From Haloarcula rara (lineage in GTDB: Archaea; Halobacteriota; Halobacteria; Halobacteriales; Haloarculaceae), in the NCBI RefSeq assembly GCF_029338235.1, contig NZ_CP119785.1, forward strand, positions 1,178,001 through 1,242,000: a stretch of DNA of 64,000 bases, given 5' to 3'. Every line of letters starts with the position of its first letter. Positions within the stretch are counted from its first letter, which is position 1. The notes beneath the pieces were generated by a model. That model did not search any database, was not told the origin of the DNA, and saw only the letters and a program-made list of their open reading frames with translations. The position numbers were made by a program, and so were the translations under genes. Shown piece by piece: positions 10,161 to 18,080 of this stretch.

Positions 10161-11438
10161 GTGCGGCTCGTACAGATTTCGGTCCCGCAGGGCAAGGTCG
10201 AGGCGGTGATGGGCGTCCTCGACGAGGAGGGTATCGACTACGTGGTCAACGAGGAGTCCAGCGGGCGAGATATCGGGGCGACTGTGACCTTTCCCCTGCC
10301 GACCAACGCCGTCGAGCCGGTGCTGGAATCGCTGCGCGACGTGGGGCTCAACGACGACACGTACACGGTCATCACCGATGCCAACACCGTCCTCTCCCGG
10401 GACTTCGAGGCGCTGGAGGAGCGCTACGCCGAGGAGGAAGACGAGGACCGCATCGCCCGCGAGGAACTGACCAGCAAGGCCAAAGAGCTCGCGCCGTCGA
10501 TGCAGACGTACGTCCTCATGACCGTCATCAGTGCGGTCATCGCGACGGCGGGGCTCCTGCTCAACTCCCCGGCCGTCGTCGTCGGCTCGATGGTCATCGC
10601 ACCGCTCATCGGGCCGGCGATGACGGCTAACGTCGGCACCGTGGTCGACGACCACGAGCTGTTCGTCCGGGGCGTCAAGCTACAGGCGCTGGGACTCTTA
10701 CTCGCTATCGCGAGCGCGACCGTCTTCGCCCTGCTGGTGCGGACCGCCAACGTCGTGCCGCCCATCAACGACGTGACCACGGTCCAGCAGGTCCGCGAGC
10801 GGGTCGCGCCCGATTTCCTCTCACTCGTGGTGGCCATCGGTGCCGGCGCGGCGGGCGTGTTGAGTCTGACATCCGGGGTGTCGACGGCGCTGGTCGGCGT
10901 GATGATCGCCGTCGCGCTCATCCCGCCGGCGGCGACGGTCGGCATCGGCATCGCGTGGGGCCAGCCACTCGTCTCGCTGGGCTCGGGCGTGCTCGTGCTG
11001 GTGAACGTCCTCTCTATCAACCTCGCGGTTCTGGTCGGACTGTGGTACCAGGGCTACCGGCCGGAACACTGGTTCCGGGAAGACGACGCCCGCTCGGCGA
11101 CGGTGAAACGCATCGGCGTCCTCGTCGCCTCGATTCTCGTCCTGTCGGCGTTTCTGGGCGGCGTCACGCTGGATTCGTACCAGCAAGCGACCACCGAGGA
11201 ACGGATACAGGAGCGCGTCGAGGGCGAGGTCGACGCGCCCAGAGTCGTCCTCGACGTCGAGGTCGAACGCAGCAACAGCGCCATCTTCCGGGAACCCAGG
11301 CACGTCATCGTCAGAGTCGGGATTCCGCCGGGGACCCAGCCGCCGGCGCTGGCGGGCCGGCTCGACAGCGTGATCGACGACGCCGCCGGGCAGGACGTCG
11401 AGACCTCCGTTCACTACACCGTCGTCGAGCGGGGATAG
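10161..11438 (+). CDS. DUF389 (TIGR00341) family membrane protein
   Basis: The family begins with 'RLVQISVP', so I take GTG 10161 as start although the frame is open far upstream. The 425-residue product has an N-terminal alpha/beta regulatory-like domain (1-110), then 'YVLMTVISAVIATAGLLL' starting the DUF389 membrane core of about six helices with the conserved 'VVGSMVIAPLIGP' loop, and a C-terminal soluble domain (330-425). DUF389 proteins are widespread and uncharacterised; transport is often assumed. It stands between the PRT-HAD gene and a decayed SIMPL-domain remnant. Confidence 0.87.
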   Translation: MRLVQISVPQGKVEAVMGVLDEEGIDYVVNEESSGRDIGATVTFPLPTNAVEPVLESLRDVGLNDDTYTVITDANTVLSRDFEALEERYAEEEDEDRIAREELTSKAKELAPSMQTYVLMTVISAVIATAGLLLNSPAVVVGSMVIAPLIGPAMTANVGTVVDDHELFVRGVKLQALGLLLAIASATVFALLVRTANVVPPINDVTTVQQVRERVAPDFLSLVVAIGAGAAGVLSLTSGVSTALVGVMIAVALIPPAATVGIGIAWGQPLVSLGSGVLVLVNVLSINLAVLVGLWYQGYRPEHWFREDDARSATVKRIGVLVASILVLSAFLGGVTLDSYQQATTEERIQERVEGEVDAPRVVLDVEVERSNSAIFREPRHVIVRVGIPPGTQPPALAGRLDSVIDDAAGQDVETSVHYTVVERG

Positions 11439-11460
11439 AAGTGATCACGAACGCACTCGA

Positions 11461-11601
11461 AGCGAGGGGGCGACCGTCACCGCCTCGCGGTTCAGCGTCC
11501 GACCGGAGTACGCGACCGCAGCCGACGGCGGCGAGACGAACATCTCACCCAGGCCGGTCACTGTCGAAGTGAGCGTGCAGGTCACCGACGAACTGGACTG
11601 A
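11461..11601 (+). pseudogene. Remnant of a SIMPL (DUF541) domain protein C-terminus
   Basis: Reading in frame from 11461 gives 47 codons with no start codon, ending at TGA 11599-11601. The tail ('TNISPRPVTVEVSVQV' followed by TDELD) closely resembles the C-terminus of haloarchaeal SIMPL-domain proteins, which end in a beta-strand rich in Val/Ser and a final 'TYELD'-like sequence. The rest of the gene, about 200 residues, is missing; the DUF389 coding region ends just upstream. I infer a deletion that left only the 3' end. The family match is from memory. Confidence 0.5.
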
Positions 11602-11620
11602 AGAAGGGCCGCGAGGCGAC

Positions 11621-12619
11621 TTATTCCTCGTCGAAGGGGAGTTCAATCTCCCAGTCGACGGCCTCGATAGCCGCCGCCAGGACCTTCTGGACGTTGTCGC
11701 CCTCGGTGACGCTCATGAAGTGGTCGGCCTCGACGTCGGTCGAGCGGTCGCTCTTGTTCCCGATTGTCAGCACCGGCGCGTCGAACAGCGACTCGATGTC
11801 GTCGCGCAGTTCGAGCTGTTGGGCCAGGGGGTAGCCACACTCGCCACTGGGGTCGACGAGGACGAGCACGGCGTCGGCGAGGTGTTCGAGCGCGCTGATG
11901 GCCTGGGATTCGATCTCGTTGCGCTCCTCGGGCGGTCGGTCGAGCAGTCCCGGCGTGTCGACGAGCTGGTAGCGGATGCGGTCGGCCTCGACGTGGCCGA
12001 CGCGTATCTGCGTCGTCGTGAAGGGATAGGAGGCGATCTCGTTGTCCGCGCGGGTGACCCGGTTAACGAACGACGACTTGCCGACGTTCGGGTAGCCGGC
12101 GACGACGATGACGGGCTCGTCCGGGCGGATGTCGGGCAGCCCCTTCAGCGCGTCGCGGGCCTTCGAGACCGCTTCGAGGTCCTCGGCGACCTGCTCGGTG
12201 ATGTCGGCCATGCGGGCGAAGGCCTGCTTGCGCAGTTTGCGGGACGTGTCGACGTCGCTTCGGACCACGCGGCCCTCGTACTCCTGGCGGATTTCTTTCG
12301 CTTTGCGGCCGGCCCAGGAGATATTCGAGAGGTGTTGTTTCAGCGCGTCGATACCGGGGTCGTCGTCGGCGGGGTCGGTCTCGCTGACGACGGCGTCGGC
12401 AAGCTCCACGTAAAAGGGGTCCAGCTCGTCGATGGTCGGCCACTGCGTCGCGACGTTCTCTAAGTTGTCCGAGATGATGTTCGAGGCCGTCATCAGCATC
12501 GACTGCTGGGCCTCGATACCGGTCTTGGACCCGGAGGCCCGCGTCGCTCGCGAGAACGCTTTGTCCAGTATCTCCTCGGCCCGCGGGGTGGTCGGGAGAT
12601 TCTCGAAGGGATGGCTCAT
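11621..12619 (-). CDS. NOG1-type GTP-binding protein
   Basis: The product of 332 residues starts at 'MSHPFENLPTTPRAEEILDKAF', the usual start of archaeal NOG1 proteins; an in-frame ATG seven codons upstream is less likely. Residues 1-160 are the NOG1 N-terminal helical domain. The G domain follows: G1 'GYPNVGKSS', G2 threonines in 'PFTTTQIRVG', G3 'DTPGLLDRP', G4 'NKSD'. NOG1 assists large ribosomal subunit assembly in eukaryotes, and archaeal members are presumed to do the same. The gene is divergent from the ASCH gene at 12712 with a 92-base promoter region. Confidence 0.93.
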   Translation of the reverse strand: MSHPFENLPTTPRAEEILDKAFSRATRASGSKTGIEAQQSMLMTASNIISDNLENVATQWPTIDELDPFYVELADAVVSETDPADDDPGIDALKQHLSNISWAGRKAKEIRQEYEGRVVRSDVDTSRKLRKQAFARMADITEQVAEDLEAVSKARDALKGLPDIRPDEPVIVVAGYPNVGKSSFVNRVTRADNEIASYPFTTTQIRVGHVEADRIRYQLVDTPGLLDRPPEERNEIESQAISALEHLADAVLVLVDPSGECGYPLAQQLELRDDIESLFDAPVLTIGNKSDRSTDVEADHFMSVTEGDNVQKVLAAAIEAVDWEIELPFDEE

Positions 12620-12711
12620 TGCCGCTTCTTTCTCGGTCACCGGGTAAAAGGTCGTTCAATCGCAGTTCGAGGCCGAGCCACGTTTTTGTCCGTCGGGTCC
12701 CCAGGGCCGAT

Positions 12712-13029
12712 ATGGCACACATCGACGCCGGCGAGATACTGCCGAACGAGCACGTCCAGCAGATGGCCGCCGAGGGGCGGGTCACCCAGCTGCACCGCGG
12801 TCACGAGTACGCCGAGGAGGGCGACACCTTCGACATCGACGGCCAGACCTTCGAGGTGACCGACGTGACCCACCGGACGCTCGGCGACCTCACCGACGAG
12901 GATGCACAGCGGGAGGGGTCAGAAGACCTGGAAGCGTACCGCGAGCGACTCGCTGCAGTCCACGAGGAGTTCGAGTGGGACGACGACAGCGAGGTCGTCC
13001 GGCATCGGTTCGAAGTTGTGAGTGAGTAG
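12712..13029 (+). CDS. ASCH domain protein
   Basis: The 105-residue product begins at ATG 12712 ('MAHIDAGEILPNEHVQQM'). It is a single ASCH-type beta-barrel, a fold related to PUA that binds RNA or modified nucleotides. The acidic insert near residues 65-75 and the final 'RFEVVSE' are typical of haloarchaeal members. The last seven codons plus stop are copied 61 bases downstream (see the 13007-13090 repeat). It is divergently arranged with the NOG1 gene, which fits an RNA or translation role, though this is inference. Confidence 0.8.
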   Translation: MAHIDAGEILPNEHVQQMAAEGRVTQLHRGHEYAEEGDTFDIDGQTFEVTDVTHRTLGDLTDEDAQREGSEDLEAYRERLAAVHEEFEWDDDSEVVRHRFEVVSE

Positions 13030-13090
13030 CGAGCAACTTCGAACCTCGGGAGACTGCGTCTCCCGGCGGTTCGAAGTCGTGAGCGAGTAG
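13007..13090. repeat. Hairpin element with direct and inverted copies of the ASCH gene 3' end
   Basis: The last 23 bases of the ASCH gene (13007-13029, including its stop) recur at 13068-13090 with two differences, both at synonymous positions. Between them are an inverted copy (13034-13045) and a perfect hairpin GGGAGAC-TGC-GTCTCCC (13048-13064). The layout matches that seen after the tRNA genes in this window. Confidence 0.8.
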
Positions 13091-13203
13091 GAACGATAGC
13101 GAGCATCCCAGCGACCACGCCGCCCGAAGCGCGGTGGAGCGACGCCGTCGGTGCACGCCGAACTAGACGTTATTGTAGAATAGAAACAATACTGAAATGA
13201 GAT

Positions 13204-13785
13204 ATGAGTCAGACAGAACCACCCGACGAGTGGGCCGACCGGCGCAGGAGCGACCGCGAGGCGAAAACCGAGTACTTCCGTGACTCGCCACACTCGCCGC
13301 TTCCGGTTGAGATGCGCGGCGACGGGTTCCCGGGCCTGTCGTATTTCGACCCGGACCCGGCGTACCGGTTCGTGCTCCCGCTCGAGGAACACGACGAGAA
13401 AGAGACGGTGACGGTGGAGACGACCGCCGACGGCGAGCAGACGTACGACAGGTGGGGAGAGTTCCGGTTCGACATCGACGGGGAGACACAGACGCTACAG
13501 GCCTACCGGCCAAGCGGCGGCGACGAGCGGTTCTGGGTGCCGTTCCGGGACGAGACAAACGACGAGGAGACCTACGACGCCGGCCGATATCTCGACCTCG
13601 ACCCGGACGAACACGAGGTCGACGGCGAGTGGGTCCTCGATTTTAATCGGGCGTACAATCCCACCTGTGCGTACAACTACGCCTACGAGTGTCCCCTGAT
13701 TCCGATGGCAAACTGGCTCGACGTCCGCATCGAGGCGGGCGAGAAGGATTTCCCCGCCGAGCCCGCCGACCCGCAGGGCCACTGA
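13204..13785 (+). CDS. DUF1684 family protein
   Basis: The 193-residue soluble protein has the family's conserved C-terminal signature: 'FNRAYNPTCAYNYAYECPL' followed by 'NWLDVRIEAGEKDF', with two Cys residues and an Asn that recur in all DUF1684 members I know. The first 20 residues are charged. DUF1684 is uncharacterised and widespread in bacteria and haloarchaea. The ATG at 13204 follows an AT-rich stretch (13170-13200) that likely holds the promoter. Confidence 0.87.
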   Translation: MSQTEPPDEWADRRRSDREAKTEYFRDSPHSPLPVEMRGDGFPGLSYFDPDPAYRFVLPLEEHDEKETVTVETTADGEQTYDRWGEFRFDIDGETQTLQAYRPSGGDERFWVPFRDETNDEETYDAGRYLDLDPDEHEVDGEWVLDFNRAYNPTCAYNYAYECPLIPMANWLDVRIEAGEKDFPAEPADPQGH

Positions 13786-13972
13786 GCGGGCGGGACACGG
13801 GGCTGCCGGCGACGGCGCAGACACCCGCCGGCAGTCGTGGTGCTACCCACCACGCTGGGGACGAAGACGGGAGATTCGCCATGGCAGGTAGTAGCCAGTT
13901 GCTGTCCGGGCCTATCCCCAGTATTGTGAATTTCGCGAAATACTTTTGCCGGCAGTCGGCCAACTAGTACGT

Positions 13973-15316
13973 ATGACCGACACGTTCGTGGTCGTCGGCG
14001 GTGACGCAGCGGGGATGAGCGCCGCGAGCAAGGCCAAGCGGGCGGACCCGGAGATGGACGTAATCGTCTTCGAGCAGGGGGAGTGGGTGTCGTATGCGGC
14101 CTGCGGGATGCCGTACTTCATCAAGGGCGACGTCCAGAATATCACCGACCTCGTCGCCGTCGAGCCGGAGACGTTCCGCGAGGAGCGCGACATCGACCTG
14201 CGGACGGGCCACGAGGTCGTCGATATCGACCCCGACGAGCAGGTCGTGACGGTCGTCGGCGAAGACCGGTTCGAGCAGCCCTACGACGACCTGCTCGTCG
14301 CCACCGGCGCGACGGCCGTCGAGCCGCCGTTCGACGGGATGGACTTAGACGGCGTGTTCACGCTCCACGACATGGACGAGGCGGCCGCTATCGAGGCGTA
14401 TCTGGCCGAGCAGGCTCCCGAGACGGCGGCAGTCGTCGGCGGCGGCTACGTCGGCATCGAGATAGCGGAGGCGCTTGCCGACCGCGACATCGCGGTCCAC
14501 CTGTACGAGATGCTGCCCAGCGTCCTCCAGCCGTTCGGCGAGACCGTCGGCGAGGCCGTGGCCGAGCACCTCCGCGAGCAGGGCGTACAGCTCCATCTCG
14601 AGACGGCCGTGTCCGGCTTCGCTGGCGACGGGGCCGTCGAGCGCGTCCACTTCGAGGACGAGGACGCGCCGGCGGACGTCGCAGTCGTGGGCGTCGGCGT
14701 CGCGCCGAACGTCGACCTCGCGGCCGACGCCGGCGTCGAGCTCGGCCCGACCGGGGCCATCGCGACCGACGAGTACGGCCGGACGAACCTCGACAACGTC
14801 TTCGCCGCGGGCGACACCGCCGAGATGCGTCACACGGTGACCGACGAACCGGCGCACGTCCCGCTCGCGCTGACCGCCAACCGCGCCGGGCGCGCCATCG
14901 GGCAGACGGTCGCCGGGTCGCCGACGGCGGTCGGCCCGACGGCCGGGACGGCCATCGTGAAGGCCTTCGACCTGGGGGCGGCCAGGACTGGCGTCATCGA
15001 CGAGGAGCGGGCGCGCGAGGCCGGCTTCGACCCCGTCTCGGTCACGATTTCGGCGCCGTCGCGGGCCCACTACTACCCCGACGCCGCGGAGGTGACGGTC
15101 ACGCTGGTGGCCGACGGGGAGACGGGACGGCTGCTTGGCGGAAGTATCGTGGGACGCGAGGGCGTCAAGCGAATCGACACGGTGGCGATGGCACTCCACG
15201 CCGACCAGACCGTCTCGGCGGTACAGAACGCCGACCTCGCGTACGCGCCGCCCTTCAGTCCCGTCTGGGACCCGGTGCTGACGGCGGCGAAGGTGCTCGG
15301 AGGGAAACTGGACTGA
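13973..15316 (+). CDS. FAD-dependent pyridine nucleotide-disulfide oxidoreductase (CoA-disulfide reductase/NADH oxidase type)
   Basis: The 447-residue enzyme starts at 'MTDTFVVVGGDAAGMSAASKA', the FAD-binding dinucleotide fold. A single redox cysteine lies at residue 44 ('YAACGMPYF'), as in CoA-disulfide reductase and NADH oxidase/Nox. The NAD-binding Rossmann motif 'VVGGGYVGIEIAE' follows near residue 155, then the FAD motif 'NVFAAGDTAE', and a C-terminal dimerisation domain. Haloarchaea use gamma-glutamylcysteine and CoA as low-molecular thiols, so a thiol-disulfide or polysulfide reductase role is plausible; the exact substrate cannot be read from sequence. Confidence 0.9.
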   Translation: MTDTFVVVGGDAAGMSAASKAKRADPEMDVIVFEQGEWVSYAACGMPYFIKGDVQNITDLVAVEPETFREERDIDLRTGHEVVDIDPDEQVVTVVGEDRFEQPYDDLLVATGATAVEPPFDGMDLDGVFTLHDMDEAAAIEAYLAEQAPETAAVVGGGYVGIEIAEALADRDIAVHLYEMLPSVLQPFGETVGEAVAEHLREQGVQLHLETAVSGFAGDGAVERVHFEDEDAPADVAVVGVGVAPNVDLAADAGVELGPTGAIATDEYGRTNLDNVFAAGDTAEMRHTVTDEPAHVPLALTANRAGRAIGQTVAGSPTAVGPTAGTAIVKAFDLGAARTGVIDEERAREAGFDPVSVTISAPSRAHYYPDAAEVTVTLVADGETGRLLGGSIVGREGVKRIDTVAMALHADQTVSAVQNADLAYAPPFSPVWDPVLTAAKVLGGKLD

Positions 15317-15504
15317 GGCGAGTCGTTGTAGGGCCCGGGACCGGCGATACCGTTCCGAGACGACGACACGTCTGAGCGTCGAGCCGTTTCACCATCGACA
15401 CTCGGGCCCGCGCTGGTGGTCGGCAACGAGCGCGAGGGAGTTGTCGAACGCCCCGCGCACGGTGGCGACAGTCGTCTCCAACACTCTCGAGGTGCTGTGG
15501 ACCG

Positions 15505-15867
15505 CTACGGATACTCGCTCACGCAGAATCCGTTGCCCTCGGGGTCTTCCAGCACGGTCCACGTCGAGGTGTGGGTCTCGTAGGTCTCGGTCTTGGTCTC
15601 GCGGACGGTGGCCCCCAGCTCGCAGAGGCGTTCGACCGTCGCCTCGCGGTCGGCGGCGGCCACGTCCAGGTGGATGGGCAGGTCGGTTTTGTCACCGCTG
15701 GGATGGTCGTTAAACAGCAGGTCCGGTCCGTCGTCGGGACGTTCGACGATGGCCGAGTCCAGCGTGTCCGGCAGTCCCCGGCGCTCGCCGTCGAGGGCAG
15801 CCGCCCAGAAATCGGCCAGTCGCTCGGGCTCGGTACAACTGAAAGTTATGAATTGTATTCTAGTCAT
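15505..15867 (-). CDS. VOC (glyoxalase/bleomycin resistance) family protein
   Basis: The 120-residue product starts at 'MTRIQFITFSCTEPERLADFW'. It has two beta-alpha-beta-beta-beta modules typical of vicinal-oxygen-chelate proteins, with candidate metal ligands in 'PIHLDVAAAD' (His) and 'EDPEGNGFCV' (Glu). The 'EDPEGNGFC' ending is shared by many actinobacterial and haloarchaeal VOC proteins annotated as lyases or resistance proteins. No substrate can be assigned. The open frame upstream of the chosen ATG is not family-like. Confidence 0.87.
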   Translation of the reverse strand: MTRIQFITFSCTEPERLADFWAAALDGERRGLPDTLDSAIVERPDDGPDLLFNDHPSGDKTDLPIHLDVAAADREATVERLCELGATVRETKTETYETHTSTWTVLEDPEGNGFCVSEYP

Positions 15868-15964
15868 GCATATCAGGCATCTCCCGCAGCCGATAAACCA
15901 CCGGTGCCAGCGGAAAGAACTGCCAACAGAAAGATACGTTAGCGGGCCACAGGGCCGACTCGGG

Positions 15965-16717
15965 TCAGAACCCGCCGTAGCGCAGATACACCATGTCGGC
16001 GATGAGCACGAGCTGGACGAGCCCCTGCAGGCCGCCGAGTTTGGCGTTCTGCTGCCCGATGGCCGAGATGACACTCGCATCCGGCGCCGGTGAGACCATC
16101 TGCTTGTAGATGCGAATCTCGCCGGGCATCAGGAAGCCAAAGCCCTGGACCGACAACAGCGTCACCAGCGCGAGCGCGACGACGAGGGCGGGCTCGGTCA
16201 TCTGGAAGGCGCCGATAGTGGTCGCGACCCAGGCCAGCGAGCCGACGGTGCCGACGGCGAAGGGGACCTGCCAGCGCCAGTCGTCGAAGGCGTCGAGTCT
16301 CCAGCCAAGCAGCAGGAGGATAGGGACGACGTTGAACAGGGTAAAGAGGGCGAGCCACGGGCCCGCGTTCGGGAAGACGCCCAGTCGAAGGGCGAGCGGG
16401 ATACCCGTGGCGATGGTCAGGAAGGCCATCGACGGCAGGAAGAACGCGGTCTTTGGGGTGAGCCGCTCGAACACCGCGGCGCTTGCCTCCTCGTCGAGCC
16501 CGCCGATGACCGGCCCCAGGATGGCGCCGATGAACAGGTCGGTGCCGGTCCAGAGAACGCCAGACATGACGTGGACGTAGGTGTGGTGCTGTATCGAGGC
16601 CATCGTCGTCGCGTAGGCCAGCGCCGCCAGGGCGACGGCGACCACCCCCACGGCGAAGGCCGGGTTCGCCCGCTGTCCCATCCCCGTGATGGTGCCACGC
16701 ACTGTGGTCGTGCTCAT
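15965..16717 (-). CDS. Multi-pass membrane protein, DUF2269/CopD-like
   Basis: The 250-residue product begins at 'MSTTTVRG' and has about eight hydrophobic helices. 'HHTYVHVMSGVLWTGTDLFIG' near residues 45-65 resembles the conserved 'H-x-x-x-x-x-x-W-x-G' helix of DUF2269/CopD-like proteins, with His residues that could bind haem or metal. The remainder is Leu/Val/Ala-rich. No nearby gene explains it. The family assignment is tentative; an uncharacterised membrane protein is certain. Confidence 0.75.
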   Translation of the reverse strand: MSTTTVRGTITGMGQRANPAFAVGVVAVALAALAYATTMASIQHHTYVHVMSGVLWTGTDLFIGAILGPVIGGLDEEASAAVFERLTPKTAFFLPSMAFLTIATGIPLALRLGVFPNAGPWLALFTLFNVVPILLLLGWRLDAFDDWRWQVPFAVGTVGSLAWVATTIGAFQMTEPALVVALALVTLLSVQGFGFLMPGEIRIYKQMVSPAPDASVISAIGQQNAKLGGLQGLVQLVLIADMVYLRYGGF

Positions 16718-16807
16718 GGGCGTGTGAAGGCGTAGCAAGAAATATAAATCTCATCACTGGCACAATCGGTGAGGAGTCGAGCCGCCGCGGTCCACACCGA
16801 GTCCCGC

Positions 16808-17101
16808 CTACCGACGGTCGGCCAGTTCCGCCCGCAGGTCGTCGACGTCCATGTCCTGCATCGACAGCAGGACCAGCAGGTGATAGACGATGTCGGCGGA
16901 CTCGTGAGCGATTTCCTCGCGGTCGTCGTCCTTTGCCGCCAGTAGCAGCTCCGTCGTCTCCTCGCCGAGCTTCTCCAGGACGGCGTTCTCGCCTTTCTCG
17001 TGGGTGAACAGCGAGGCAGTGTAGGAGTCCTCGGGGAGGTTCGCTTTGCGGTCTTCGATGACCGCGAACACGTCGTCGATGACATCGGCGTCGTCGCTCA
17101 T
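16808..17101 (-). CDS. hisE: Phosphoribosyl-ATP pyrophosphohydrolase HisE
   Basis: The 97-residue all-alpha product has the HisE/MazG features 'KLGEETTELLLAAK' and 'ESADIVYHLLVLL', with the acidic metal-binding residues E-x-x-E and E-x-x-D. It removes pyrophosphate from phosphoribosyl-ATP, the second step of histidine synthesis. The length is standard for free-standing archaeal HisE. No other his gene is in the window, as is usual for haloarchaea whose his genes are scattered. The ATG overlaps the stop codon of a short upstream coding remnant (see 17098-17160). Confidence 0.95.
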   Translation of the reverse strand: MSDDADVIDDVFAVIEDRKANLPEDSYTASLFTHEKGENAVLEKLGEETTELLLAAKDDDREEIAHESADIVYHLLVLLSMQDMDVDDLRAELADRR

Positions 17102-17160
17102 ACTTCGAGGTCGACGCCACGGTCCTTCAGCGCGTCGTTACGCAGCTGGCAGAGAGCCGT
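17098..17160 (-). pseudogene. Short C-terminal coding remnant overlapping hisE start
   Basis: On the minus strand, 20 sense codons (ending 'LRNDALKDRGVDLEV') run into a TGA that overlaps the hisE ATG as ATGA, the arrangement of translationally coupled genes. An in-frame TAG lies just upstream and there is no start codon. This looks like the tail of a gene that once preceded hisE and was lost, with the hairpin array at 17205-17375 now occupying that place. The parent family is not identified. Confidence 0.35.
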
Positions 17161-17204
17161 CGGCTAACGAACGACCGTCCTCAGCGAGCGGTGCGACCGG
17201 ATGT

Positions 17205-17375
17205 CCGCGGCCGAAGGCCGCGGTTCCACCGCAACGCGCGGACTGCGGCGGGCCGAAGGCCCGCAAAAAGGAGTAGCGAGGGACCTTCGGTCCCTCGGAC
17301 CATGTGAACGGGCAGTGCGCGGCGCTACGCGCCGCGACGTCGAGGCGGTGAAACCGCCCGAAGGAGATGCAAAAA
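17205..17375. repeat. Palindrome array between pdxT and hisE
   Basis: The gap holds GCGGCC-GAA-GGCCGC near 17206-17220, GCGGGCC-GAA-GGCCCGC (17247-17263), CGAGGGACC-TTC-GGTCCCTCG (17277-17297), CGGCGC-TAC-GCGCCG near 17320-17334 and GGCGGT-GAA-ACCGCC near 17344-17358. Loops are GAA, TTC (GAA on the other strand) and TAC (GTA on the other strand). A related copy in the opposite orientation lies at 37108-37214. No gene is visible here. Confidence 0.8.
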
Positions 17376-17381
17376 AGTTGG

Positions 17382-17975
17382 TCAGGATTGCACGCTGTCG
17401 AAGAAGGCAAGGTCGTGGATACGAGGGTCTTCGGTCAGTTCGGGGTGGAAAGAAGTGCCGACGACGGGGCCGTCCCGGACGGCGACGGGCCGGTCGTCCC
17501 ACGAGGCCAGCACCTCGACGTCGGACCCGACGTAGTCGATGACCGGCGCGCGGATGAACACGGCCGGGAACGGGTCCTCGAAGCCAGCCACGTCGAGGGG
17601 TGCCTCGAAGCTGTCTTTCTGCCGGCCGAAGGCGTTGCGCTCGACGGTTGCGTCGACGATGTTCAGGGTCTCGACCCGGTCGTCGTGGGCGTCGCTGGCG
17701 GCGACGATGAGCCCGGCACACGTCGCAAGCACCGGTTTGCCCTCGGCGACGTGGGTCTCTATCTCGCCGGCGATGTCCTCCCGATGGATAAGCCGGGAGA
17801 TGGTGGTCGACTCACCGCCGGGCATCAGCAGTACGTCACAGTCGGGGACGAGGCCGGATTCGCGAATCTCGACGACCTCGGCCGACTCGTCGTGGGCCGC
17901 CGCGGACCGCTCGATAGCCCTCGCGTGTTCGGAGACGTCACCCTGCACGGCGAGGACACCTGCCCGTAGACTCAT
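17382..17975 (-). CDS. pdxT: Pyridoxal 5'-phosphate synthase glutaminase subunit PdxT
   Basis: The 197-residue class I glutamine amidotransferase starts at 'MSLRAGVLAVQGDVSEH', the PdxT signature. The catalytic Cys86 lies in 'LATCAGLIV' and the His-Glu pair in 'SFHPELTED'; 'MPGGESTTIS' forms the oxyanion region. PdxT releases ammonia from glutamine for PdxS, which builds the vitamin B6 cofactor from ribose 5-phosphate and glyceraldehyde 3-phosphate. PdxS is not in the window. The in-frame ATG 16 codons upstream is not conserved. Confidence 0.95.
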   Translation of the reverse strand: MSLRAGVLAVQGDVSEHARAIERSAAAHDESAEVVEIRESGLVPDCDVLLMPGGESTTISRLIHREDIAGEIETHVAEGKPVLATCAGLIVAASDAHDDRVETLNIVDATVERNAFGRQKDSFEAPLDVAGFEDPFPAVFIRAPVIDYVGSDVEVLASWDDRPVAVRDGPVVGTSFHPELTEDPRIHDLAFFDSVQS

Positions 17976-18080
17976 ACCCGCGTTACGGCCGTGGCCCCCA
18001 AAACCTTCTCGTCTCGGCGACATACTGTCACGGTGTCGCGGGCCAAACCGTTAGGTTGCGGGCCCTCGACCATCGACCAT

